The position numbers and the translations under genes are program-made. The notes below the pieces were generated by a model that did not search any database, was not told the origin of the DNA, and saw only the letters and a program-made list of their open reading frames with translations. Shown here piece by piece: positions 1 to 5,646 of a stretch of 7,969 nt of DNA. Source of the DNA: CAYZJD01 sp964478455 (GTDB lineage: Bacteria > Acidobacteriota > Terriglobia > Bryobacterales > Bryobacteraceae). Location: NCBI GenBank assembly GCA_964478455.1, contig CAYZJD010000208.1, positions 1-7,969 on the forward strand. The letters run 5' to 3'. Every line of letters begins with the position of its first letter. Position 1 is the first letter of the stretch.

Positions 1-1648
1 TGGTACCGCTCGCCAAGCCGCTGCCCCCTCGCGAATTGCTCCACTCGACGCGGGCGATCCCGGACGTGTGAGAGGCGGTTCCCGCCACCGTGACGGTGGC
101 GCTCGATGCCGTATACGCAGCGCTCCGGGTCGGCGAAGTGATCTGAAGCTCGACCGGCCGCTCTTCCTCACGGCGCGTGATGAGGACGGTGCGCGACGTC
201 TCCCGCGGCTGCTGGTCCCGGGCCGTGATGGTCACCACGTTGTCCCCAAGCTGGAGCGGCAGAGATGGAATCAGCCAGCTTCGCCCGCCGGCAGCCACGC
301 CGGCCGGGCCGCGGTCGCTGAACCATTCGACTCGCACGTCGCCAGTACCGCCGGTGACCGCGCCCGCCACGTCGATGGAGGCGGCCGTCGTCGTTGCCGG
401 AAACGACGCCGGACTGTCGATCCGCAACGAGAGCGCCTCGGGCGCTCCCTCGGCCGCGGCGTAAAGGACCCGAATGCCGGCGATGTCGTCCGCAGCCAGG
501 CCCGTGGCGCGATGGTAGTAGGGATACATCACCGCGCCCGGCACGTCGGAGTGGCCGAGTCCCAGCGCATGGCCCACTTCGTGCAGCGCCACCGAAAACA
601 GGTCCACCGAGCGCACGGAAATGTCCGGCCCGATCACCCACTCCTCGGCGTCGTCGAAGTGGATGTCGCCGGCCACTGGCTCGGGGTTCGGAGGCGATGG
701 GTAGAATGTGTGCGCCAGCGTGCGGCTCGGGCCGTCGAATGGATAGCCGTCGCCGTGATCGCCGGCGGCGAAGAGCACGTTTAGCGTCCGCGCAGCCGCG
801 GCCGCGCCGGCGGGGTAGTAGCTGAGCTGCGCGTAGCGCGCCCATTCTTCGGCGGCCAGCAGGAACTGCTCCCGGGTACCATCCTCCGGAATCCTGGAGG
901 TCAGACGCTCGAAGAAATACCCGAGGATCGCGCCGCCGAGTCCGGGCCCATCCCACCCCTCTCCATAGGTGGCCACGTACTGCCCGACGGGCCCTTGCGC
1001 GGTGACGGCGCCCGGGCAGGCCCAGACACGCCGCCCAAGCCACAGTTCCGTCGAGGCAGGGAAGATGTAAGCGACCTCGTCCCATTCGGCCAGCGACGCC
1101 AACCGGTCCGGCAGGCCGCGCACGAGCACATGGTTCTCCAATAGGTCCTCGCGCTCGATGATCTCGAAGCCCTCCTCCTGGGCCAGCGAATGCAGCAACA
1201 GGCGCGGAACGTCCGGGTAAGCCTCAACGACGAAGACTCCGGCCGCTCGCACGCCGGCCTTGCCCTTTATCGCCTCGCTTTCGCGGGCGATCAAGGAACT
1301 AATCTTGTCCTCCCGCCGGAACCTTCCGACCCACCGGATCCCCAGACCACCCAGATCCGCCGCGTCGAGAGTCGAAACCACCAGGCCCTCCGGGGGGACC
1401 GCCTGCAAAGGAACGATGCCGCGCTCCCGCAGCGCCGCCAACTGCTGCGGGCCTGGAGGTGCGGCGAAGCGTACTAGTGCGTGAAAGCGCCCCTGCGCCT
1501 TTCTCTTCATCGGCTCGCTCATCGCCGCCTGGAAATCCGCGGAAGATGCCTGCCCGCTCCCCTTGAGCGGGAGCCGATCTTCGGCAACGCTGAGGAGGGG
1601 AACCAGCACAAGAAAAGAAACAGCCACACGGATCTGGGACTGCCGCAT
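1..1648 (-). CDS. Secreted matrixin-type (M10A-like) zinc metalloprotease with Ig-like repeats, partial (C-terminus beyond left edge)
   Basis: 549 residues are visible, read from ATG at 1648 leftward; no stop is reached before base 1. A hydrophobic signal peptide covers residues 1-21, with probable cleavage after SVA. Residues about 22-222 look like a propeptide, with no cysteine except C211. The catalytic domain (about 223-400) has HEVGHALGLGHSD with zinc ligands H356, H360 and H366 and catalytic E357, a Met-turn at VMYP (M374), and the typical DDIAGI near 387-392. Residues H298, D300, H313 and H330 match the structural-zinc ligand set of vertebrate MMPs (HGD, LAH, HFD motifs). Two Ig-like repeats follow. 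The role is presumably extracellular proteolysis; the substrate is unknown. No Shine-Dalgarno is evident, but GATAAG lies 12-7 bases before the ATG, so a leaderless mRNA is possible. There is no alternative in-frame start between 1648 and the divergent gene. The family call is very secure; the length is unknown. Confidence 0.92.
   Translation of the reverse strand, partial: MRQSQIRVAVSFLVLVPLLSVAEDRLPLKGSGQASSADFQAAMSEPMKRKAQGRFHALVRFAAPPGPQQLAALRERGIVPLQAVPPEGLVVSTLDAADLGGLGIRWVGRFRREDKISSLIARESEAIKGKAGVRAAGVFVVEAYPDVPRLLLHSLAQEEGFEIIEREDLLENHVLVRGLPDRLASLAEWDEVAYIFPASTELWLGRRVWACPGAVTAQGPVGQYVATYGEGWDGPGLGGAILGYFFERLTSRIPEDGTREQFLLAAEEWARYAQLSYYPAGAAAAARTLNVLFAAGDHGDGYPFDGPSRTLAHTFYPSPPNPEPVAGDIHFDDAEEWVIGPDISVRSVDLFSVALHEVGHALGLGHSDVPGAVMYPYYHRATGLAADDIAGIRVLYAAAEGAPEALSLRIDSPASFPATTTAASIDVAGAVTGGTGDVRVEWFSDRGPAGVAAGGRSWLIPSLPLQLGDNVVTITARDQQPRETSRTVLITRREEERPVELQITSPTRSAAYTASSATVTVAGTASHTSGIARVEWSNSRGGSGLASGT
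2..433 (-). repeat. Tandem Ig-like repeats in the matrixin C-terminal region
   Basis: Two protein repeats follow the protease domain. The first covers residues about 406-495 and the second starts at 498 and is cut by the window edge. Matching landmarks are I-x-S-P near the start (I410 and I503), VAG (427-429 and 521-523), and VEW-x-x-x-RG with a Gly/Ala-rich tail (W442 and W536). The period is 93-94 residues. The first repeat ends with the usual 'L-x-x-GDN-x-VTITARD' strand. This is the Ig-like (Big-type) repeat common on secreted acidobacterial proteins. It is probably for adhesion or as a spacer, and more copies may lie beyond the edge. Confidence 0.8.
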
Positions 1649-1719
1649 GAAGCACTTATCGAATCCGGTTGAGAGAACGGCGGCCGCCGGGACACCCAAT
1701 TCAGTAGGGATTCCCTCTT
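1649..1719. promoter_or_regulatory. Divergent intergenic region between protease and glycoside-hydrolase-like genes
   Basis: These 71 bp must hold the 5' signals of both divergent genes unless promoters lie inside the genes. A perfect 12-bp palindrome, CGGCGGCCGCCG, sits at 1678-1689, near the middle. A second symmetric element, AGGGATTCCCT, covers 1706-1716 and includes the AGGGA that I take as the ribosome binding site of the plus-strand gene (9 bases before ATG 1720). TTGAGA at 1669-1674 could be a plus-strand -35, but I see no good -10 at proper spacing. No confident sigma70 promoter can be named on either strand. Confidence 0.5.
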
Positions 1720-4209
1720 ATGGGTATCTGGTCTTCCGGCCTAGCTCGCCTGCTGGCGGCTGGTGGGTGTATGGCCGCTTGCCTCGGCTCGCTTTGGGCC
1801 CGCCCGCGTCTGGAGGAAGGTGTTTTCCGGATCGGTTCACAACGGTTTGTCGTCCGCGGCGTCGGTTATTCCCATGTGCCCGCTGGAGAGGCGCCCGGGC
1901 GGCCCCTGCCGCATTCCAACTGCCTCTTCGCCCGTGACCTGCCGCTCATCGCACGCATGGGCGCCAACACCGTTCGCACCTACGACTTGATCCCGGAGGG
2001 TGACCGCGCCTTCCCCGCGCTCCTCGAGAGCACCGGACTCTACTGGCTGGCCGGCTTCCCCCTCGACCCGTTCCACGACCCCGGTCAACCCATCGCCGCC
2101 CGCAAGGCGCAGATCCTGGACGCATTCCGCACGTACGCTTCGCGTTTCCGGGGGAACGGCCGGCTCATCGCCTACGTCTTCGGCAATGACGTGGCTGCTG
2201 ACTACCGGCGCAAGTTCGCCGGTGCACCGGAAGAGTTCTACGCTCTCCTCGCCGATGCCGCCGCCGTCCTGAAGGAAGTTGAGCCCGACGATCCCCCGCT
2301 GCTCACCACCGCGGTGTCAAACCTCGGGGAGATGAACCGGACCCCCGCAGGGCTGTCCTTCTGGTCGTGGAACGCCGGCGGCGGTTTTCCGGGCTGGCTC
2401 GACGACGCTCGCCGACGCGCAAGCAAGCCGGTGCTGATCTCGGAGTTCGGCATCGACGCGCTCGATCGCCTCTCCGGCCAGGAAGACGAGGTCTCCCAAG
2501 CTATCTTTGCAGGGGCGCTGGCGAGCGAAATCGAACTTACGCCGGACTCGCTCGGCGGCGTCTATGTGCGGTTCGCGGATGAGTGGTGGCGCGGTGACCC
2601 CGAATCGAACCGCCATTCGCCCGGCGGGCCGCCCGACGCCGCTTCTCCGGACGGCTGGCGGGACGAGGCCTGGCTCGGGATCTTCCGCGCTGTTCCTACC
2701 GAGCAGCCCGGCTACGACAGCCTTCAGCCGCGCGCTGTCTACCGGACCTTAGCCGGGCTATGGGGCGGCCGCACGCCCGAGGAATGGGATGTGGCGGAGG
2801 AGCCGCGGCTCGACACGTTCACCAACGCCGCTTCGGATGACAACACCGTTTCGCCCGGCGCGCTCGCACGCCTCACCGGGGCCGCTCTTGCCGCGGGCGC
2901 GAGTTCCCCTGCGGGCGAGTGGCCGCCTCACGCCGGTGCATCTTGCGTCTGCCTCGGCAACAACGCCGCGCCGGTGGGCCGATCGAGCGACGGTGAATGG
3001 ATCGTTCAAGTGCCCTGGAACGCTGAACTGGGCGAGCGTCCGGTGGCGCTGTTCCGCGCCGGGCGCGCGTCCAATTTCCTTGCGGCCAAGGTGCAGCAGT
3101 ACGCTCCCGCGATCTTTCCCGGCGGCGTGGTGCGCGCGGGCACCTCCTGCCGCGCCTCGGCGCGGAACGGCGTCCGGCCCGGCGAGGTGCTCGAGGTGTT
3201 CGCCACCGGGCTGGGCGCGGGTCCGTTCGACAAGGAAAACACTCGCGCCCTGATCAACGGAACTCCCGCCGAAATCCTCTACGCTGGATTGCTCCCGGCC
3301 TTCGTCGGGCTGAACCAGGTGAATCTCCGCGTCGCCGCGACGACGCCTGCTTCCGCTGCTTCTTCGCTCGAGCTTCAGCGGGAAGGAATTGCGGGCAAGC
3401 CCTATCCGCTGCCCGTCGCCGATGTCTCGGACCGCTTCGGCATCGCGCTCGACGCGCCCTCGGGTGAGGTGCTCCTTCAGGCAGGCGGCCCGCCGCGCGC
3501 GGTTCAGGTGGGCGTCGATGGTGTGAATGGCTACTGTGGCCCCGTTCTCTTCCAGGCGCCCGGTTTGCCGCCTGGCGTTTCCCTCCAGGCGCAAGTGGCC
3601 TTCACCGGACAGCCCGCGACCCTCGATCTCCGCGCCGCCAAGGATGCCGCTCCGGCCCAGAGCGGTTCCTTCGTGCTGATCGGCCACGCTCCCGGCGCCT
3701 CGGCCGGCAGCGCCACTGTTCGCTTCAGCATACTTCCGTCGCGCGGCGATATCACCGTCCGGGTCGTCTCCGGCGGCTACCGCTCCTCGCAGCCGCTCGC
3801 CCGCTTCGATTGGAATGGCCGCACGCTGTTCGCCGCCACCGGCGGCGGGCCCGGGCGCGGGATCAACGTCATGGCCGTCGATCCGGCAAGCGGTGTGTTC
3901 TCCGCGGTGCGGAGCTTCGATACCTGGGGCGACGAAACCGCCGCCGCTGCGCTGGTCCTTTATCTTTCCGGACTCGCCGATGGGACCATCGTGCTGTTTG
4001 CCGTCGCCGACGAAGGGTCCTACCAGCTCACGGCCGAGGCGCGCGAAGCCATTGCCGCCATGTTCGTGAGCGCCTTCATCCGCGGCCTCGAGTATCAGCA
4101 GTCCTGGGCGTTGATCGGACGCAAGGGCGCCCCCGCGCCCATCGCCGAAGGCGCCTCGCTCGACTCGCAGGTCGTCCTGGAGCGGGTGCTCAAGATTTCC
4201 GGTCCTTAA
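1720..4209 (+). CDS. Secreted clan GH-A glycoside hydrolase-like protein with TIGR03437-like segments and a C-terminal ILEI/FAM3-like domain
   Basis: 829 residues. The signal peptide is residues 1-27 (probable cleavage after LWA). A TIM-barrel module spans about 31-350 and has the GH2/GH72-like pattern. It starts with F-R-IG and RGVGYS (45-51), followed by MGANTVRTYD (80-89). GND (155-157) stands where the acid/base GNE is expected. SEFG (241-244) supplies candidate nucleophile E242, and DEWW (287-290) and DEAWLGI (315-321) complete the module. Two TIGR03437-like halves follow: one from about 366 with SPGALARLTG, one from about 462 with RPGEVLEVFATGLG and QVNL. An Ig-like stretch spans 577-670, with the PGLPPGV loop at 614-620. 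Residues about 676-805 match ILEI/FAM3: GRGINVMAVDP, FDTW (733-736), DGTIVLFAVAD, and SWALIGRKGA (795-804). The role is probably carbohydrate processing or binding outside the cytoplasm. ATG 1720 is chosen for its AGGGA and intact signal peptide. Whether it is catalytic is uncertain because of D157. Confidence 0.9.
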   Translation: MGIWSSGLARLLAAGGCMAACLGSLWARPRLEEGVFRIGSQRFVVRGVGYSHVPAGEAPGRPLPHSNCLFARDLPLIARMGANTVRTYDLIPEGDRAFPALLESTGLYWLAGFPLDPFHDPGQPIAARKAQILDAFRTYASRFRGNGRLIAYVFGNDVAADYRRKFAGAPEEFYALLADAAAVLKEVEPDDPPLLTTAVSNLGEMNRTPAGLSFWSWNAGGGFPGWLDDARRRASKPVLISEFGIDALDRLSGQEDEVSQAIFAGALASEIELTPDSLGGVYVRFADEWWRGDPESNRHSPGGPPDAASPDGWRDEAWLGIFRAVPTEQPGYDSLQPRAVYRTLAGLWGGRTPEEWDVAEEPRLDTFTNAASDDNTVSPGALARLTGAALAAGASSPAGEWPPHAGASCVCLGNNAAPVGRSSDGEWIVQVPWNAELGERPVALFRAGRASNFLAAKVQQYAPAIFPGGVVRAGTSCRASARNGVRPGEVLEVFATGLGAGPFDKENTRALINGTPAEILYAGLLPAFVGLNQVNLRVAATTPASAASSLELQREGIAGKPYPLPVADVSDRFGIALDAPSGEVLLQAGGPPRAVQVGVDGVNGYCGPVLFQAPGLPPGVSLQAQVAFTGQPATLDLRAAKDAAPAQSGSFVLIGHAPGASAGSATVRFSILPSRGDITVRVVSGGYRSSQPLARFDWNGRTLFAATGGGPGRGINVMAVDPASGVFSAVRSFDTWGDETAAAALVLYLSGLADGTIVLFAVADEGSYQLTAEAREAIAAMFVSAFIRGLEYQQSWALIGRKGAPAPIAEGASLDSQVVLERVLKISGP

Positions 4210-4240
4210 ACGTTTGGCCTCTGGAGGCGGGCAGAAGGCA

Positions 4241-4269
4241 TTTACAACGGCCCGTATAGTATCTATGAT
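4241..4269 (+). promoter_or_regulatory. Sigma70-type promoter of hicBA
   Basis: TTTACA (4241-4246) and TATGAT (4264-4269) are separated by 17 bases, and each matches the consensus hexamer at five of six positions. Transcription would start near 4276, giving a leader of about 30 nt before the hicB ATG. It is the only convincing sigma70 promoter in the window. Its -10 covers an upstream TTG (4269), which argues against that codon as the hicB start. Confidence 0.7.
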
Positions 4270-4290
4270 TGGTTTCGAGAGAACTCATAG

Positions 4291-4295
4291 AGGAG
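4291..4295 (+). promoter_or_regulatory. Shine-Dalgarno sequence of hicB (decides the start)
   Basis: AGGAG lies 9 bases upstream of ATG 4305. It supports this ATG over the in-frame TTG at 4269, which would add 12 residues before the conserved HicB fold. Confidence 0.75.
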
Positions 4296-4304
4296 AGCCT
4301 GGGA

Positions 4305-4514
4305 ATGAGGACGTACACGGCAGTGGTTGAACGGTGCCCAGATACGGGCCTATATGTGGGCTACGTCCCAGGGTTCGCCGGGGCTCACAGTCAAGGCGAG
4401 ACACTGGATGAACTGAACAAGAATCTCCGAGAAGTCATCGAGATGCTCCTGGAGGAGGGAGAGCCGAGATTGGAGGCTCAGTTCGTCGGAACCCAAACGG
4501 TGACCGTTGGGTGA
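4305..4514 (+). CDS. hicB: HicB-family antitoxin (short form)
   Basis: 69 residues from ATG 4305. The protein has the partial RNase-H-like fold typical of HicB/UPF0150. The first strand is RTYTAVVER, followed by a second strand of the form GLYVGYVPGF (15-24). The GAHSQGET turn (26-33) follows, then a helix LDELNKNLREVIEMLLEE (34-51). It should bind and neutralise the HicA product encoded immediately downstream; the stop overlaps the HicA start by 4 bp (GTGA). The chain ends shortly after the RNase-H-like core, so no C-terminal helix-turn-helix or ribbon-helix-helix domain is present, although many HicB proteins use one to autoregulate. The gene is driven by the promoter at 4241-4269. G/C content is lower than nearby: 31 of 60 bases in 4381-4440 by hand count. 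This suggests acquisition by transfer. Confidence 0.88.
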   Translation: MRTYTAVVERCPDTGLYVGYVPGFAGAHSQGETLDELNKNLREVIEMLLEEGEPRLEAQFVGTQTVTVG

Positions 4515-4741
4515 GCACGGGCAAGGCCCCGGTTCTCAAATCCCGTGAGGTCATCTCGATTCTGGCAGCACTTGGCTTTGCCGAGGTTCGCCAGCGGGGC
4601 TCACACAAACAATTTCGGCACCCGGATGGCAGAGGCACAACGGTTCCCGTCCACCCAGGAAGAGACATTTCGCCAATCCTGCTACGTCAGATCGCAAAGG
4701 ACATCGGCCTGACCGTCGAGCAGTTATTGGAACGTGCGTAG
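4511..4741 (+). CDS. hicA: HicA-family toxin (mRNA interferase)
   Basis: 76 residues with a GTG start at 4511 that overlaps the hicB stop, a layout typical of translationally coupled toxin-antitoxin pairs. The double-stranded-RNA-binding-like fold of HicA is clear. A helix contains REVISILAALGF (12-23). The G-S-H-K-Q-F motif (30-35) carries the expected catalytic His32. The strand TTVPVHPGRDI (43-53) and the final helix ILLRQIAKDIGLTVEQLL (56-73) match the family pattern. HicA proteins cleave mRNA on translating or free transcripts and are held inactive by HicB. The order antitoxin-then-toxin is the reverse of the E. coli hicAB locus but common for short HicB proteins. All family landmarks are intact, so the toxin is probably functional. 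Confidence 0.9.
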   Translation: MSTGKAPVLKSREVISILAALGFAEVRQRGSHKQFRHPDGRGTTVPVHPGRDISPILLRQIAKDIGLTVEQLLERA

Positions 4742-4761
4742 GCCGGCCCGACGAAGCCGGC
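4742..4761 (+). terminator. Small GC hairpin just after hicA
   Basis: GCCGGC at 4742-4747 and again at 4756-4761 is self-complementary, allowing a 6-bp stem with an 8-base loop directly after the hicA stop. There is no T-tract. It may act as a first stop for hicBA transcription, or it may be incidental in GC-rich DNA. Confidence 0.3.
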
Positions 4762-4783
4762 AGGGAAGCCACGGATGCATTGC

Positions 4784-4813
4784 GCCCTCGGCTACCCAGT
4801 AGTGGCCGAGGGC
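4784..4813. terminator. Strong hairpin between convergent hicA and SDR genes, likely bidirectional terminator
   Basis: GCCCTCGGCTAC (4784-4795) pairs with GTGGCCGAGGGC (4802-4813). This makes a 12-bp stem, 11 Watson-Crick pairs and one G-T wobble, with a 6-base loop. It lies 43 bp after the hicA stop and 20 bp after the SDR stop on the other strand. That is the expected place for a terminator shared by convergent genes. No U-tract follows on either strand. Confidence 0.55.
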
Positions 4814-4832
4814 TATCGGCTCGCTGTGCCTC

Positions 4833-5597
4833 TTACGGCGCCAGCATCCCCCCGTTCACCTCGATCGTCTGGCCGTGGACGTAACGGGCGGCGTCCGAGC
4901 ACAGGAAGACAATGACGTCGGCCAGGTCCTCGTTCGTTCCGAGGCGTCCGGCGGGCGTCATCCGCACCACCGATTCCAGGATCTCCCGCGTGGAGAACTG
5001 TTCATGGAAGTGATTGTCCACCGTGCCCGGGCTGACCGCATTCACGCGAACTCCCTTCGGCGCCAGTTCCCTCGCCATTCCCTTGGTCATGGTGAGAATC
5101 GCGCCTTTGGCGGCGGCGTACACCGTCGCTCCCGGGCCGCCGCCGTTGCGTGCGGCGATCGAACTGACGTGAACGATCGCGCCGCTACTCCGCCCGATCA
5201 TGTACGGCGCCACCGCCTGCGTGATGAAGTACGCGCTCTTCACGTTGAGGTTCATCACCTCGTCGTACAGTTCTTCGGTGACCTCGGTGAGCTGCGCCCG
5301 CCGCACCAGCGAACCGGCGTTGTTCACCAGGATGTCCACCTCCGGGCCGGTCCTCCGCAGTTGAGCGACAAACGAGTGGATCTCCTCGAGCCGCCCCAGG
5401 TCCGCCTGCATCAGGATGCATTCCGCGCCGGCCCGCTCGATGGCTGCCGCCGTCTCCTCGGCGCCCTGCCGGTGGCTGTTGTAGTGCACCAGCACGCGCC
5501 GCGTTCCCTGGCGCGCCAGCACGATCGCGGTCGCCGCGCCGATCCCTCGCGACGCTCCCGTCACGAGCGCCGTCTTCCCTTCGAACTCGTTGCCCAT
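4833..5597 (-). CDS. Short-chain dehydrogenase/reductase (classical SDR, FabG-like)
   Basis: 254 residues from ATG 5597, the normal length for a classical SDR. The Rossmann nucleotide motif TGASRGIG occupies 13-20. NNAG is at 92-95, N117 lies in the NLNVKSAYF helix, and the catalytic set is S146, Y160 and K164 (Y-x3-K). SPGTV (189-193) and the C-terminal VNGGMLAP complete the family pattern. R17 in the glycine-rich loop and the HYNSHRQGAEE stretch after strand 2 favour NADP(H). It should act in the cytoplasm on a keto/hydroxy group; the substrate cannot be told. The start is set by GGAGGA 7 bases upstream. An open frame extends to 5837, but it would run into the divergent hydrolase gene and adds no family sequence. 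FabG proper is possible but not supported by context. Confidence 0.93.
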   Translation of the reverse strand: MGNEFEGKTALVTGASRGIGAATAIVLARQGTRRVLVHYNSHRQGAEETAAAIERAGAECILMQADLGRLEEIHSFVAQLRRTGPEVDILVNNAGSLVRRAQLTEVTEELYDEVMNLNVKSAYFITQAVAPYMIGRSSGAIVHVSSIAARNGGGPGATVYAAAKGAILTMTKGMARELAPKGVRVNAVSPGTVDNHFHEQFSTREILESVVRMTPAGRLGTNEDLADVIVFLCSDAARYVHGQTIEVNGGMLAP

Positions 5598-5633
5598 TCT
5601 CTGCGTCCTCCGCGCCGCTCGGGTTGATTCCGC

Positions 5634-5639
5634 TATTCT
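5634..5639 (+). promoter_or_regulatory. Possible -10 element for a leaderless hydrolase transcript
   Basis: TATTCT ends 7 bases before ATG 5647. With a usual -10 to start-site distance, transcription would begin at or next to the A of the ATG. No Shine-Dalgarno precedes this ATG and no good -35 is seen. This is suggestive only. Confidence 0.3.
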
Positions 5640-5646
5640 TGCACTC

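Noticed and set aside
68..784. Plus-strand open frame of 238 codons opposite the matrixin gene
   Set aside because: Antisense shadow in GC-rich DNA, with Arg/His-rich translation, no domain and no ribosome binding site.
168..1085. Minus-strand open frame of 305 codons inside the matrixin gene
   Set aside because: It is in another frame of the same strand and is Arg/Gly/Ala-rich low-complexity sequence. The true frame encodes HEVGHALGLGHSD and runs off the left edge.
1678..1689. 12-bp palindrome considered as a definite operator
   Set aside because: A CGGCGGCCGCCG palindrome can arise by chance in DNA this GC-rich, so it is kept only as part of the intergenic description.
2758..3687. Minus-strand open frame of 309 codons opposite the glycosidase-like gene
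   Set aside because: Shadow of the plus-strand gene, with Arg/Gly-rich composition and no recognisable motif.
4217..4228. Small hairpin GCCT-CTGG-AGGC after the glycosidase-like gene, considered as a terminator
   Set aside because: The stem is only 4 bp with no T-tract, too weak to call.
4241..4260. Alternative hicBA promoter using TTTACA with TATAGT (4255-4260)
   Set aside because: The spacer is only 8 bases; TATGAT at 4264-4269 gives the proper 17-base spacer.
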